NCBI RefSeq assembly: GCF_037975245.1
Contig: NC_092574.1
Span: forward strand, 20,210,213-20,274,212
DNA: 64,000 nucleotides
Source of the DNA: Apostichopus japonicus
Lineage: Eukaryota > Echinodermata > Holothuroidea > Aspidochirotida > Stichopodidae
Direction: 5' to 3'
Both the position numbers and the translations under genes were made by a program. Below the pieces are notes generated by a model. That model had not been told where the DNA came from and did not search any database. It saw nothing but the letters and a program-made list of their open reading frames with translations. This document shows positions 22,501-33,316 of the stretch, in pieces; positions within the stretch are counted from its first letter, which is position 1, and every line of letters begins with the position of its first letter.

Positions 22501-25500
22501 CAGAAGTAGTACACATACTGCATAGTGTTTCTTAACATAGAAAGCCTATATTTATAGTATAGGCCCTATCCAAAAATCATTTTGATAGACCGAACGCCGT
22601 TTAGTATTATCTGCTGCCCATTAGTTTTTTAATAAATTACGTCCTATATGAGTGAAAAATTTAAGTGTTTCATGGTTGTAAATGAATTATTACTAGCAAT
22701 GCTTTGGAATAATGTAAGTTTCAGTATAAACTAAATAACGTACTAACGTTGATCAAGGTGGTAGTTAAAGGCTATACACTGTAAGCTACTGTATGTAACG
22801 CCACGTCGCATTACACTAACTTTTGGTTATAAAGAGCTCGCACTCGTATCTCTAAGTGACGAAAAATGTAAACGCTCTTATTATTTTTTTTTATATCTTT
22901 TTTCTTCTGGTTGTACCGTACGGCAACCTGTGTAAAACTGAAAGTAGTTCGGCGCATTTTTTTGTAGATTTGGAAAAATATGTTTGTAAGCGTATTAAAA
23001 AATATTGATTCACGGTGAAAATGCTAAATGAAGATGGCTAATTTTTTTTTCGTTTTCCGTCTTCAGATACCTCTGCCTGAGGTGAAAACACCACCAAAGG
23101 TAAAATTACAACACCGACAGGACCCTAGGCATAACAGCGGGAGGAAACCGTTCAGGCTTACGTTTCCCCACCTCGTTCCTACCGTGAATGAATTTATCGG
23201 AGACAACGGATTTACAGCACACGAAAGACGACGATCAACGACTGGCAGAAGTTGCGGAACGTCCCTCGAACAACTTCGACAACACGTTGTGTGTACTTCA
23301 AAGTGCCCTAACGAAGTAAGTGGAGTTACTCTCCGACGATTAATGGAGCCACCCTCGAAACTCAGGAACTCTCGCAAGCGGTACAAAGGGCTGGTGAAGG
23401 CAAAAGTTGCGGCGAAGAGGAACGATGTTCGGAAAACTAATGCAGACGGGCACTACTATGCTGCTAGGATCCGCTACCGATTGGAGTTTGGAAGGGAATT
23501 CGAGGAAAACACCGTTGTTATGTCTGCCGATTGCATGAACAAGGTTCACATTGGTGGGTTAGCAGTCAGCAGATACCATCAGATTCGACGGATTTTCCCT
23601 AACGATGACCGACCAAACGTGCCTGACCATGATTTCCCGATCAGCAAAGGCTACAAAATTACGCCATCTGGTTACATGGTCCTGAAAAGCAAGCCGGGTT
23701 TCAAGAAGACCACACAAGACAAACTGGGCCGTGAGGTTTATCAGTTTCCCAGGACTGGACCTGCTTTTGTTTTCAACCGTGTCACCAACTTCCGTAAAGT
23801 AAACATTCAAAGTCACGTGAATGACATGGACAACATTTTGAGTAGAGAAGGTGAAGGGAAGACAATGGTGATCTTGTCGGTAGATGGAGGGCCAGACTGG
23901 AACCCAAAGTCGTGGACCGTCCAGCTGTATTTGCAGAGACTTTTTAAGCGAAGGGACCTGGATTTGCTTTGTGTGTCGACGTACGGCCCTGGACTTTCTG
24001 CTCTTAACATGATAGAGCATCTATGGTCCCCATTGTCGGACAAACTCTCGGCAGTATGTCTTCCAGCTGTCTTGCAGGGAGAAGAAGTCCCGCCCGCTCT
24101 TCAAACAGGACAGACCGAAAAGCAGAAGGAGGAAAAAGAGGTCATCGTCTTTGATACGGCAATGGATCGATGCGGAGAGTACTGGAAAGGCACGACATAT
24201 GACGGGTACGAAATTGACGTCATACCGGAGTATTGTAATGGTCAGGATTTTCCTTGGGCGGATTACGACACAGTACATGCTGCACTTCAGAACCCAACTA
24301 GGAAAAGTATGAGGAACCACCCTGACATCCTAAGTGAACTTAAATTCATTGCAGCCCATTGTGATCGTCGGTTGGGTGAATTTACGCTAATTAAATGCAT
24401 GGAAAGGTCATGTACTCACTGCAGCCAGCATCCTGTAAGAAACGCACATGCGATGGAGAAGATCTTGGGACAGGGAATGCCTACACCAACCATGGACGAA
24501 TCCCTTCAAACACCATCCCCACATTTTTTTACTTATATGGAGGCGCTGCAAAGACCATGGCAGACAGCAGATGAGGAGATGCAACTCTACAAGTCTCTCA
24601 AACTGGGCCGATGTTCTGAATGTAGATACGTATTTACTTCGAAGAAGGATAGGAATCAGCATGTCTCCATTCTCCACAGCTGAATGTTTGTGATGTAGAT
24701 AATATATCCTCAATTTATATCATACCATATATTATAATTTTTCACCCCCACCCCGTCTGATAGGCTATGACTGTTCATATTTAATACCGTAATTAATTAT
24801 TATTGTGGAAGCATAAATTAATAAATGTCGATGATTTTAACAATAACCTTTTTCCTTATGTGTTTACAAGTGAAGTGATAAACCAAATAAACGAAACGAA
24901 ACAATCAAAGAATTCGTGTTCGACCTAATATATCATCTGTCAAGTTTGTCATAGTCTGTGTTGCAATCCTCTTCAGTAAACTGACAAGTGATATTTAATT
25001 GAAACATAACACGCTGCATCAGTTAGTTGGTAGCTTAGAATGTATAGTTTTTAAAGCCTAAAGGTATGCTGTATTATATATTATTGCTGTATTATATATA
25101 TGCCAGAAATTCAAATATGGTCACCTTTGGTCAAATTCTTTAACTGTTTTTATTATCACCTCGGAGGAAATTTACCTCACTGGAACATTCAGTCATCTTG
25201 TGTGTTCATTTATAATGTCTGAGAACAATTTGGAGAGTAAAGACATTGAGGTAAATATCTTTTAAAACTTCTAGCAATTCAAGCACGCTATAATTTGGGG
25301 CCTATATACAGGATATTGAATTGAGGGGCCCCCGAGTTGAAAGAGTTTACTGTGAAGAAAATGAGTGCGCGGTATCGTAGACATTTATTTTGCATATAGG
25401 TTTCAATAATAAACGATTCACGTGTCATGATATCGCTACTAAGAAACAAGTATAGTAGAGCAGTCAAAGCTAACACCGCAGTTTGCCAAATTTCCTTTAG

Positions 25501-26592
25501 TCTTAAACACCGTTTCCACTATTATTCACGTGTAACGGGCCACATGTACTTAGGTCTCCTGCTAAATATGATTAAGTATTCATTGATTATAACACAAAGT
25601 AGTTACAGTTCGAAATTCGAAGTTTCGTCGAACACCACACACGCGCGGCACGAGTGTTAACAGTACATATGGGTGTATGTACTGTAGGCAACGTTGTCGA
25701 ACTCCTTCAGCTACTGTACTCTGTTCACTGGCGAATCGATTAAAGCGTTTAATCAGGGAGTTGTTATGGAACAACTACCCGCAAAACAACTCCCTGATTT
25801 AATAAAGATTTCGGTTTGTTTTTCAGGGTATTAAATATCAAATGGCATGTGAAATAACATAAAAAAGAAGCAAGCAAAAAAACAAGTAAGCCAGGTTGTG
25901 TTTATTTCTCTCTCCGAACAAAATAAACTTGCATTGCAGGACCGGGTTTCACTCTGCTGAACACAATAGGCATAGGCTAGGCCTACTCATTCAATCCACG
26001 ATAAGCCGTTCTATTCAGTGCAGGCTGTCCATTGTGCCAGCAGACAATGCTCTGTCCGCTGACTACCTAATTAATCTTCGGGACTTATCGGTCAAAGCCT
26101 AGTGATGTCATTCAGAATATTCATAGCCTCCGCGGAAATTCGGCTCTCCGCGGCATACCGCAACGGCGAGTTTGGAAAAGGCCCCTTATGTAGAATGGTG
26201 TTTTCTGTGACCAAAGCGTGTTAAACAAAAGCATTTTCAGTTGAATTGGCACGATGACATCATCCACCCAGCTGTTGCCAGATGCCTGCACAAAATGCCA
26301 CCAAATTTGAAAAATCCATATCTTTGCCATCAAACATGCTATCAGGATGTGATTTTGACCGACAGATACAAAAAATCTGTAGTATTTATATTAAGCAATC
26401 AACTTCAGCCTCTGGAATATCCCTTTGAGTTACCCAGTGACATTGAAAAAGTCCATTTTCAAATGCTAAGGAAATGTTCATGCTAACATTGCAACTTTAC
26501 TATATCTCATCTATTTCTCCAATTAGGATGATTTCATGGAGGGGGAGACAGTGCCAGCTGTCGGACAGAGAGATGTAGAGGTTGCCACGTGA
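16563..26592 (+). CDS. DPH3: DPH3, CSL zinc-finger protein of diphthamide synthesis
   Basis: Three coding exons, all in phase 0: 16563-16670, 17659-17733 and 26527-26592. They give 82 aa, the same length as human. The product begins [20 protein letters not shown]. It has the four zinc/iron-binding cysteines in [13 protein letters not shown] and [13 protein letters not shown], and ends in [19 protein letters not shown]3 is the electron donor for the DPH1/DPH2 radical step of diphthamide formation on eEF2, and is linked to Elongator tRNA modification. Exon 1 uses a weak donor (AAG/GTTCAT). Intron 2 is 8.8 kb because an 8.3-kb DNA transposon sits in it on the same strand as drawn; without it the intron would be about 0.47 kb. 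The longer open frame upstream of 16563 is 5' leader. Confidence 0.95.
17870..17908 (+). repeat. Left terminal inverted repeat of the Zator-like element
   Basis: 39 bp, exactly complementary to 26147-26185, with TTA immediately outside at 17867-17869. It ends in the GC-rich TATGCCGCGGA. After one indel the arms share AGAGC, so weak similarity extends a little further in. Confidence 0.95.
17909..19321. other. Left non-coding part of the transposon
   Basis: Subterminal region with no recognisable coding block. It presumably includes transposase binding sites and the 3' untranslated region of the minus-strand BEN gene. On the minus strand an AATAAA signal lies at 19272-19277, 45 nt past that gene's stop codon. 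Confidence 0.6.
19322..21682 (-). CDS. Transposon-borne BEN-domain protein with Tudor-like N-terminus
   Basis: Two exons on the minus strand, 21682-21484 and 20232-19322, join in phase 1 across a GTAGG..AAAG intron to give 369 aa. Exon 1 encodes [10 protein letters not shown] and a Tudor/chromo-barrel-like strand pattern ([20 protein letters not shown]). Residues about 143-210 form a heptad coiled coil ([19 protein letters not shown]). A basic Ser/Pro linker follows, then a BEN domain at about 250-367 ([48 protein letters not shown]). BEN domains bind DNA or chromatin proteins and are known in animal repressors, some DNA viruses and transposon proteins. The gene lies back to back with the transposase gene inside shared TIRs, so a role as transposition accessory or chromatin-targeting partner is inferred. 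It is not related to the Myb-like partner of Harbinger elements as far as I can see. Confidence 0.85.
20596..21363. repeat. Nested repeat with GGGGTAAAAAAAA inverted ends in the BEN-gene intron
   Basis: The left end reads TATAGTAAATCAGGGTAAAA (20596 onward). The right end (about 21336-21363) read on the minus strand gives TATAGTAAGACGGGGTAAAA. Further copies of GGGGTAAAAAAA or its complement occur at about 20631, 20978 and 21009. The arrangement suggests a MITE of about 770 bp inserted in the intron. A duplicated TA or TATA at each side is possible but cannot be separated from the surrounding AT-rich sequence. Confidence 0.5.
21683..22121. promoter_or_regulatory. Shared divergent promoter region of the two transposon genes
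   Basis: 439 bp between the start codons of the minus-strand BEN gene and the plus-strand transposase gene. It is locally more GC-rich, with CpG-containing stretches such as CGCACAATTGCGCGCGGGGG around 21858-21880. No clear TATA box was identified for either side. A divergent arrangement would allow joint expression. Confidence 0.5.
22122..24683 (+). CDS. DDE transposase, Zator/ISAzo13-like, with C-terminal C2H2 finger
   Basis: Two exons, 22122-22250 and 23067-24683, join in phase 0 across GTAAGT..TTCAG to give 581 aa. Exon 1 encodes an acidic start, [20 protein letters not shown]. The candidate catalytic residues are D198 ([15 protein letters not shown]), D316 ([11 protein letters not shown]) and E360 ([15 protein letters not shown]), giving DD43E. 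The D-G-G-x-x-x-N-P-x-x-W stretch and the IEH-x-x-x-S block are like bacterial ISAzo13 (transposase 36) proteins, the family from which eukaryotic Zator is derived. A Cys/His cluster ([12 protein letters not shown], about 487-498) and a C-terminal finger (C559, C562, H575, H580) could bind zinc and DNA. AATAAA signals lie at 24820 and 24886. Expected role: cutting at the TIRs and inserting at TTA. No stops or frameshifts were seen. Tc1/mariner is the main alternative. Confidence 0.85.
25062..25304 (+). repeat. Dispersed repeat, copy A (partner at 63290-63520)
   Basis: Clear similarity to the minus strand of 63290-63520, including the shared blocks TTCAAATATGGTCA, CATTCAGTCATCTTGTGTGT, TGTCTGAGAACAATTTGGAG, AAAACTTCTAGCAATT and TATAATTTGGGGCCTATA. 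Copy A lies inside the Zator-like transposon. A short open frame exists in the other copy but has no family features I know. Confidence 0.85.
25751..25799. repeat. 15-bp perfect inverted repeat (hairpin), AATCAGGGAGTTGTT
   Basis: AATCAGGGAGTTGTT (25751-25765) is followed after 19 nt by its exact complement (25785-25799). A related palindrome, ATCAGGGAGTT..AACTCCCTGAT, is at 48393-48422, so this is a small family rather than chance. Confidence 0.85.
26147..26185 (-). repeat. Right terminal inverted repeat of the Zator-like element
   Basis: Exact complement of 17870-17908, ending GGCCCC, followed by TTA at 26186-26188. Confidence 0.95.
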
Positions 26593-29509
26593 CAAGATCT
26601 ACACAGAATGATCACTGCTAGCTTCTAATGAATGAAGATGAAGAAATATCTCTCAGGGTCATGCCTTGGTTTAAATCTTGATGAAGTGTTCAGGAAACTC
26701 GGTGCAGACACTGCTACATTGCAAGTTACTGTACCTGTGTGAATATTCATATCCATATGCAGTCTCATGCAAAGTTTGAATTTGGATTTTGTAATATTGC
26801 CTTTACTGTACAACATCTTTGAACATATATTCTTTGAAGTGCTATGCTGTAATGTATAGTATGTTGATGCCAGGGATAAGAGAAACACAAACTTATATTT
26901 ATTCATAGTTTTGATATATTTTAACAAACTTTTAATTAGAATAGCCATTGTTGCAGGTAGTTATGTACATTATAGTGGAGAGGCAGGCAGCTGAACACAT
27001 GGAGGAACCTTTCTAAAGGAAAGTGTATGTACTGTATGACTTTACTGTAAGGAATGAGGTACATGAAACCCGTACAAGTTAATGGAGTCAATGGACAGAA
27101 CTTACATGACTACAAATACCTTACTGTACATAATAAACATATATGAACAGCAAGTTCATTTTAAGATTTGTGTGTTAACAAAGTCTATGTAATGTGTTAT
27201 TTAATATTGAAAGTCTTTAAAGGGAAATCAATAGATGGTTTGAAGAGTTTTAAAGTAATCTCAATTGTTTTATCTATAAGCTTTTATCCTTCATAGCTTA
27301 TTCTATTGCTTACATTTAAAAGGTTTCAGTTTATATGGTGAAGGATGATTTGACATCAAAATTTTCTTGAGTATTTACGGGACCCTGTAGTGAAGAAGTA
27401 CTCAAGCTATACACAATGTCAATAGCTGGTTCCGCTAGCTGGGACAATTTCACAGTACTATTGGTACTCTATACTGTCCTCCCATTCCGTGCTTCACAGC
27501 ACTCATACTAACAGTATGAACAGTTTCTAACCTTTTATGTGATAGAAACATGATATTCATATGGCTCATACTGACAGTACAATTGCTTTGAAGTGGGACA
27601 TGAAAGTACAGTGTTGAAAACATTTTCCCAACTAAGTGGCTGGTTCCATGAATAAGTGCTGTGTGTGAGGGTTCTGTGAGGCATGTGCTTGCTATTGTAG
27701 AATTGTTAGTCAGTTAGAGGAGAGTGTTTTAGTGTGCATCAGTTCTTAGCCCCTTGAAGCTCCAAGAGTAAGTGCATTGCAAAATATGTGGCTGATTTTC
27801 AAATCACATATTATTATTAAATATATTTGTACAAGTAGCATACAGGTATGGATATTATTTAGCATTAAAATCAAGCTGAAAACATAACTTGCTCAACATA
27901 AAGTAATTAGTTTGACGTCAATTGCGATAAATTTCATGACTTACTGTATTTTAACATTCCTGCCGAACTCATAAGCACATTTACAGATAGCCAAATAACG
28001 TAGTATATACTCATTATTGTTAAAATGTTATCTGTGTCACTATACATACACATATAAACAGGGAGAGTTTCTCCTACATCTTTTTTGATATCCACTCGCC
28101 CTCCCCACACTCTCTATGAAATCCAGCAAAAACTGCTTGTTTGAATTAGAAAATTTCATGGTGATTTAGGAATAGGCCTTTACTTCTCAATTAGGGTAGT
28201 TTTATATAAATCATGTAATATCTGTGATACTACTGTAGTTTCAATGATGCATGGAGTGCAATATGTATTATGCATGATAACTGGGTGGAATAAAAGTTAA
28301 AGACAATTGTTATTTTGTACGCTATAGTGTTTTTATTTCTGTCGCCCTGGGGTACCCTTATGCTTCCTGTACTGTAAAGTGACTTAAACCATTGTCATCT
28401 CCTTTTAAACAAGATTTAAGTAAATTTTTTTAAGGAAATTGATTCGTCAGTTTTAGCTATTAATCAGGAAGATGGAGGGAAGAGGTATAAAAATAAACAG
28501 AAGCCCTAATACATATGGGCAAGACATAACAGTAAATGTGAAAGGATCAAATATGGTAGGAAATTGGCACCCCACTGTGAATTTCATTGGAATATATGGA
28601 GTTTGATGATAATGTACTGGGAGTGAGCTTTCTTACTCTGCCATTTTTGTCAACTTCTTTACTATTTTACACACTAGGAGCCACCAAATGAAAACTCTCT
28701 ACCAAAGTCTGCCAGTCTATTGAGAAAAAAAATATATTCAAAGAACATATTTTTTAGAGATATACATAGTTAACATCTTAGCTAACAAACTGTTCACAGT
28801 AAACAAAAGAGACCAGAGAAGCAATATAAGAGATGATTTTATGATTTATTATGATTCCTCTTGAATTACACAGAGTCATATAGACTGTCATACAGTATAT
28901 TGGATGTAAGCAGTACTATATATAAGACATACTGAATCTGATCTCAAAAAAGTTCAAATTATGGAAGTAGATATACCAAACTTCCAGGGTTTGTCTAGCA
29001 ATGATGTAAGTAGTAGTAACAAGAGATGAAACCTATTGCAATTTAAGAGCTTTCAACCTTTAACTCCAATTTACTTACCCTCTCCCCCTTCAAATTAGGA
29101 CGAATATTTCAAATTCCTACGTATACCAATCACTGTATGTTAGTATATGAGAAAAATATGAAACAATTGTTACACTTAACAGAGCTATCAAATATTAATT
29201 CCAATTTCATCTGTACCCTACAACTCCTCCCATGCTATCCACCCCTCCCCCCTCTCAATAAAACATAACCATGCAAACTGTCAACACTCGGTATATCTAA
29301 ACAAATCAAAGTTGAATTCCTTGATCAATTAAAATCTTGTTTCTTATCATTATTTCTTTACAATGTATTGATTCCTTCATTCATAGTCATGTTTAAAGAA
29401 AGTCACCTCAAATGTTTATAACACCTCTTTATGTCGTCCAAACATGAAACCATATCATGTATTCCATAATTTTGAAACATGGCAGCTGTGAGGCTTTGTC
29501 TTAATTGCA
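26593..29509. other. Convergent 3' region of DPH3 and AIMP1
   Basis: No coding blocks recognised. Plus-strand poly(A) signals at 27132-27137 and 28289-28294 could end DPH3 transcripts. A minus-strand AATAAA (plus-strand 28855-28860) could end AIMP1. If the distal signals are used, the two transcripts would come close to or overlap each other tail to tail. Confidence 0.45.
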
Positions 29510-32487
29510 TTATTTAATTCCAGAGTTCTTCATGGATGGTGCAGTAACCACACCCTTCCCTTCCACTTTAAATGGTGCTCCTTTGTACGTAGCTACTTTC
29601 TCTGCATTGGTGTTGAGGTCTGGCTGGATCTGCTCAAATATCTTCTTCTTTGGGTTCATCTGAGCTGGGAACTCTTCACTCACTTCAAAATGAATTAAAA
29701 TGTAAAAATTGGAGGGTGTTCACGATTTCTAAAAATCATCATGAACGAGCTACCAGTGGGAATATAGATAGATGAGACTAATTGAACATTTTACTACTGG
29801 ATGAGCTTGAGGAAGTTTGTTCAAACATGGACACATTACAAAATTCCTGAAAGGAAACTGAAAAGGATTGCCGTTATATGAAAGAAAGAAAGAATTGAAC
29901 TCACTTGGATATCCATCAAAGCTAACCCTATCACCAGGCACTGACCCCAGAGGGGGGTCTAGGATCTCCACCTTATCTGGACTACTGGCACACATGACCA
30001 TAGCCTGGCTCAAGATACCCCTCATCTTGGCAGGTTTTAAGTTACAGCACAGTACCACCATTTTATTTTCCATCTGACAAGAAAAAAGATACATAGAGGA
30101 AACAGCAAGAGCTAAGAATGGAAAAAAAACAAAAAGAGCCCAACAGGCACTATGGTTCCTTGCATAGTGGAATATTAAAATGCTATCTGTCATCATCTAA
30201 TTTTTACACCCACATGTACCAGCTATTAATATACAACTTATTCCAAGTTTGGATACAATCTGATTTAAGGTTGTGGAGCAATTTTAAAATTTTGGTCCCT
30301 CCCAAAACAAAAACAAATTGCCCCCATAAACGTTTGCGCCTAAATGGTCCCAAACAAAGTGGCTCAAAAATATATTTTCCACCCCCCCCCCAAAACAATT
30401 TGAACCCCCAAATATGTGGGCCCAAATGGTCTCAAACATAATGGGCTCCACAAATTCAGGCCCAAAGAATGTGTCCCAAAATGCATTTGAGGTGGAAATA
30501 AAATTTGGGTCCACCTAGCCCAAAAATGTTTCCGGAATTTGTTGGCGCCCAGATGGCCTACATGTACCAGCTATTAACCAACAACTGTATACCAAGTTTG
30601 CCTACAATCCAACTTATGGCTGCAGAATTATTGCAATGTAAAGAAAATGTGGGCCCAATGGTCCAAAATTATTGGGATCCACAAATTTGGGCCCCAAAAA
30701 TGTGTCCCAAAATGCATTCCATGGATATTCCATGGGAGTATGGAAGGGAGGGGGAGGTGTGATACTCAAAGCAAAGGAAATAATTCAAAACTCTTCTGGA
30801 ACAAAATTATTGGAACTAATTTGTTCTTTAGTCATTGGAATGCCATACCTGTTCAATGGGGATATGCTTCACCAATCCAGACACCACTGTACGAGGATTC
30901 GCTTCCCCACAGTCAACTTCTTCTACATAGAGGGCATCAGCATCTGGATGATGCTTCACTGCTTTTATCTGACCCACCCTCAGGTCAAGCAATGATACGT
31001 CCACCACAACTTCTATTGCAGGGGTTCCCTTTTTGCCACCTCCACCACCTTTTTCGTTAATAAACAAAACAAACTTTTGAATATTAGCTCAAGGTTTGAA
31101 TATGGAGTAACCAGATTCATTCTGGAATCTACTGCAATATATGCCAATTAATTATGTTTACAAATAACCAGTGAACCACACTGATGAATCTTGTTTTTAT
31201 ACCATCATAGACTGTAGTCATCAATGGTATACAAGCGACATGTCATGTAACGCAGTGATAACGATACTAATATTATTCTTTCTGACTACTTTAAGTTTTT
31301 ATGACTGATACAAGAAACAAGAGAAATTAAATAGTAGATTCTACCTTTCTTTTCTCCTTTAGGTTTCTTCTCCTTCTTTCCTGCTTTCTTCTGTTCTTCT
31401 CCTGCTTGGACCTCTGTCTGCTTAACCTCTGATGGCACCTGGTTCGGTTTGGGAACATCATCAATCTTGGACTGGTCACCCGCCAAAGGCAAGGAAGATT
31501 TCAAAGGTACTTGAATTTGAATCACTGCCAAAAACAATCAAGTTTTATACTTAAGAAACTTATAAATTTGTATCATTCCCAGATGGGGAATTTGTGCTTT
31601 TGGGTCCAGTTCTTCTCCCATCCCATAGGATTTCCAATAAGAGTGATGTACTAGTTACACTTCAAACAATTGTTTCATAAATTCATACTTAACTACCTGA
31701 ATAAAATTAGTAGGTTGCAATGAACACCATGTATTGAGAAAGACTAGTTTCATCATATATATAATCTTGTTTGTGACCAAACAATGCTCTAGATGTACGA
31801 GTATCAGACATCAATCAAAAATCATTTTACATTGGTATCTATGGCAACAGTGACAATACGAAGGATGGAACAAATTCGGAGGAGACCAACTGATCATGTA
31901 ATTCAACAATTATGAAATTGTCATATCTGTTTAACGTGAGCAGAAAAATATTTTCCGTTTTTGTTGCCACTAAAGCATATCCAGCAAGTTTGGAGTTACT
32001 GTATTTAGTCCCAAAAAAAGAAAGGACCAGTTTGTCAATGGGCCTACCCTCTACTTTTTTTAAATATCAGTCCTGCTTACCCTACACAGACCTGTCACCA
32101 CAGTATGACGTGAGATAGTCACTGCTTTGGTATTTGCAAGTTCACTAACTGATCATACTTACAACCATTTCTTGCCTCCAGTATGGCCAACTTTTCCTTC
32201 AGAGTGTCGACTTCTGACAGCAATTTAGCATTTTCTGTAGCAAGACGTCTCTCTGGACCTTCAATAAACGAGAAAAGCCATAACAAAATTGACAACAAAT
32301 TACTTTTCCTTACAGATTAGTACTGAAATATTGCCCATTTCATCCTTTTCTAAAAAATATTCTCATGCATACATTTACCTGCAGCCTGTTTCAGCTCTTG
32401 AAGTTGGCTCTTCAGTTTTGAAATCATCTGATCAGCTATATGAGATCTTTGCTCCAATCTTTGCAGCACCTCTGGTGAAGCAGCCAT
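29510..32487 (-). CDS. AIMP1: AIMP1 (p43/EMAP-II), multi-tRNA-synthetase complex protein
   Basis: Six coding exons on the minus strand: 32487-32379, 32258-32163, 31524-31345, 31048-30849, 30073-29905 and 29682-29510. They join in phase to 308 aa, against 312 in human. The N-terminal 68 residues form a leucine-rich coiled coil ([20 protein letters not shown]) that in other animals binds the synthetase complex. A Lys-rich linker ([15 protein letters not shown]) follows. From about residue 147 there is an EMAP-II/Trbp111 tRNA-binding OB fold ([57 protein letters not shown]). The EMAP-II C-terminal extension ends in NSGIK, as in vertebrates. It acts as a cytosolic scaffold and tRNA-binding protein. 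A 5' non-coding exon is likely, since an acceptor-like TTAG lies just upstream of the start codon. The gene faces MRPL22 head to head. Confidence 0.96.
30220..30725. repeat. Diverged direct duplication inside AIMP1 intron 4
   Basis: Two related blocks about 348 bp apart. ATGTACCAGCTATTAA and CCAAGTTTG..TACAATC occur near 30215-30265 and 30563-30612. GGGCCCAAA/TGTGTCCCAAAATGCATT-type text occurs near 30418-30490 and 30650-30725. A C run lies at about 30382-30391. It is non-coding and looks like an aged local duplication of a repeat unit. Confidence 0.7.
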
Positions 32488-33316
32488 GATGAGACGGCAA
32501 CCGCTTCTCAACCTAAGTAATCCACAAAAACAAAATATGTAATGGAGAACAACTGTCAAACTGGGGTCATAATGTGCCTGTCGCATGAACTAGACCTGGA
32601 CTTTGGGATGAGTCCTACCTCTGAAGTCATTTAAGAGGCCACCCTACCAGTGTATCATTTAATAACCTCTTTTACACCAAAACATACTTCCTACTTTTTC
32701 CTAGGTGAAAGCCTGTTTAATGTTACTTGCTAGTGTTACTGTAGTGTTAGACATACTGTACACTCCCGTAGGCCCTAAGCATACAATACCTCTACTGAGG
32801 CTAGTTATGCGAAACAGACAATATGCAATATGCCCTAGTTTTCATAAGCTACCGAAAACAAAATACCACATACATTTACTCCAAAATATGTAACAGTTGG
32901 TTCCTTCCTTTCTCTACCTTACAATAAACAGCCAAATGATACTAATAAGGTAAAATTGTTCGTTACACGTGCCGAAAAATCGTTTGCACGTGCCGTTTCA
33001 GTTGTCACCTCTCTAACTAATCTCTAGAGTCTAAGTCTCAATGTTGGTGATTCAAACCCCCATTCAGTATCTGTAACATTTGTTCCTGTAACTTGTACAG
33101 ATCATTTTTGAAACATTTACTCCGGTCAACAGAGGGAACATTATTAGCTTCAAAACTTCTGAGTTGGAAATTATACCTTGGATAGAAGAACTGAAATACT
33201 AGGCAAAACTCGGTTGAATGTACCAAGTTTTAGCGATCAATGTGTCGTGTGAGTTGTTTTACATCCGTGTTACCTATAGACTCAACTCTTCGAGTAGTTG
33301 TCTGTGTTACGGAGAC
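32488..33316. promoter_or_regulatory. Divergent AIMP1/MRPL22 promoter region
   Basis: About 830 bp separate the two start codons, and the genes are transcribed away from each other. No TATA box or other clear element identified. It contains CACGTGCC twice near 32967-32993, which are E-box-like. It may include a 5' untranslated exon of AIMP1. Confidence 0.5.

Larger units (their letters stand above)
24684..26146. other. Right non-coding part of the transposon
   Basis: Downstream of the transposase stop: AATAAA at 24820-24825 and 24886-24891, then a dispersed repeat (25062-25304), a strong hairpin (25751-25799) and the subterminal region before the right TIR. No coding block recognised. Confidence 0.6.
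17870..26185 (+). mobile_element. Two-gene Zator/ISAzo13-like DNA transposon, 8,316 bp
   Basis: The ends are perfect 39-bp inverted repeats (17870-17908 and 26147-26185), starting GGGGCCTTTTCCAAACTC. TTA on each side (17867-17869, 26186-26188) fits a 3-bp target duplication. Inside are two divergently transcribed spliced genes sharing a 439-bp promoter region. On the minus strand is a BEN-domain protein; on the plus strand is a DDE transposase. Both frames are uninterrupted and both have poly(A) signals, so this copy may be autonomous. The Zator assignment rests on the DD43E spacing, the motif around the catalytic Glu and the 3-bp duplication. It is inference from motifs, not from a search. 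The element lies in DPH3 intron 2. The intron of its BEN gene holds a nested repeat, and a dispersed repeat sits near 25062-25304. Confidence 0.88.

Noticed and set aside
23519-24046. Tc1/mariner assignment of the transposase from the N-x-IEHLW motif
   Set aside because: A TA-only duplication makes the TIRs asymmetric by one base, the DD43E spacing is longer than the usual 34-41, and the DGG..W..LQ context fits ISAzo13 better. Still a possible distant relation.
17867-26188. PIF/Harbinger assignment of the DPH3-intron element, because of the TTA (TWA) duplication and the two-gene layout
   Set aside because: The transposase has IEHLWS and DGG..NP motifs of the ISAzo13/Zator type, and the second protein is BEN-like rather than Myb/SANT-like.
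26241-26486. 81-codon frame just before DPH3 exon 3
   Set aside because: Lies in the intron outside the transposon, has no recognisable domain and does not match the DPH3 family.
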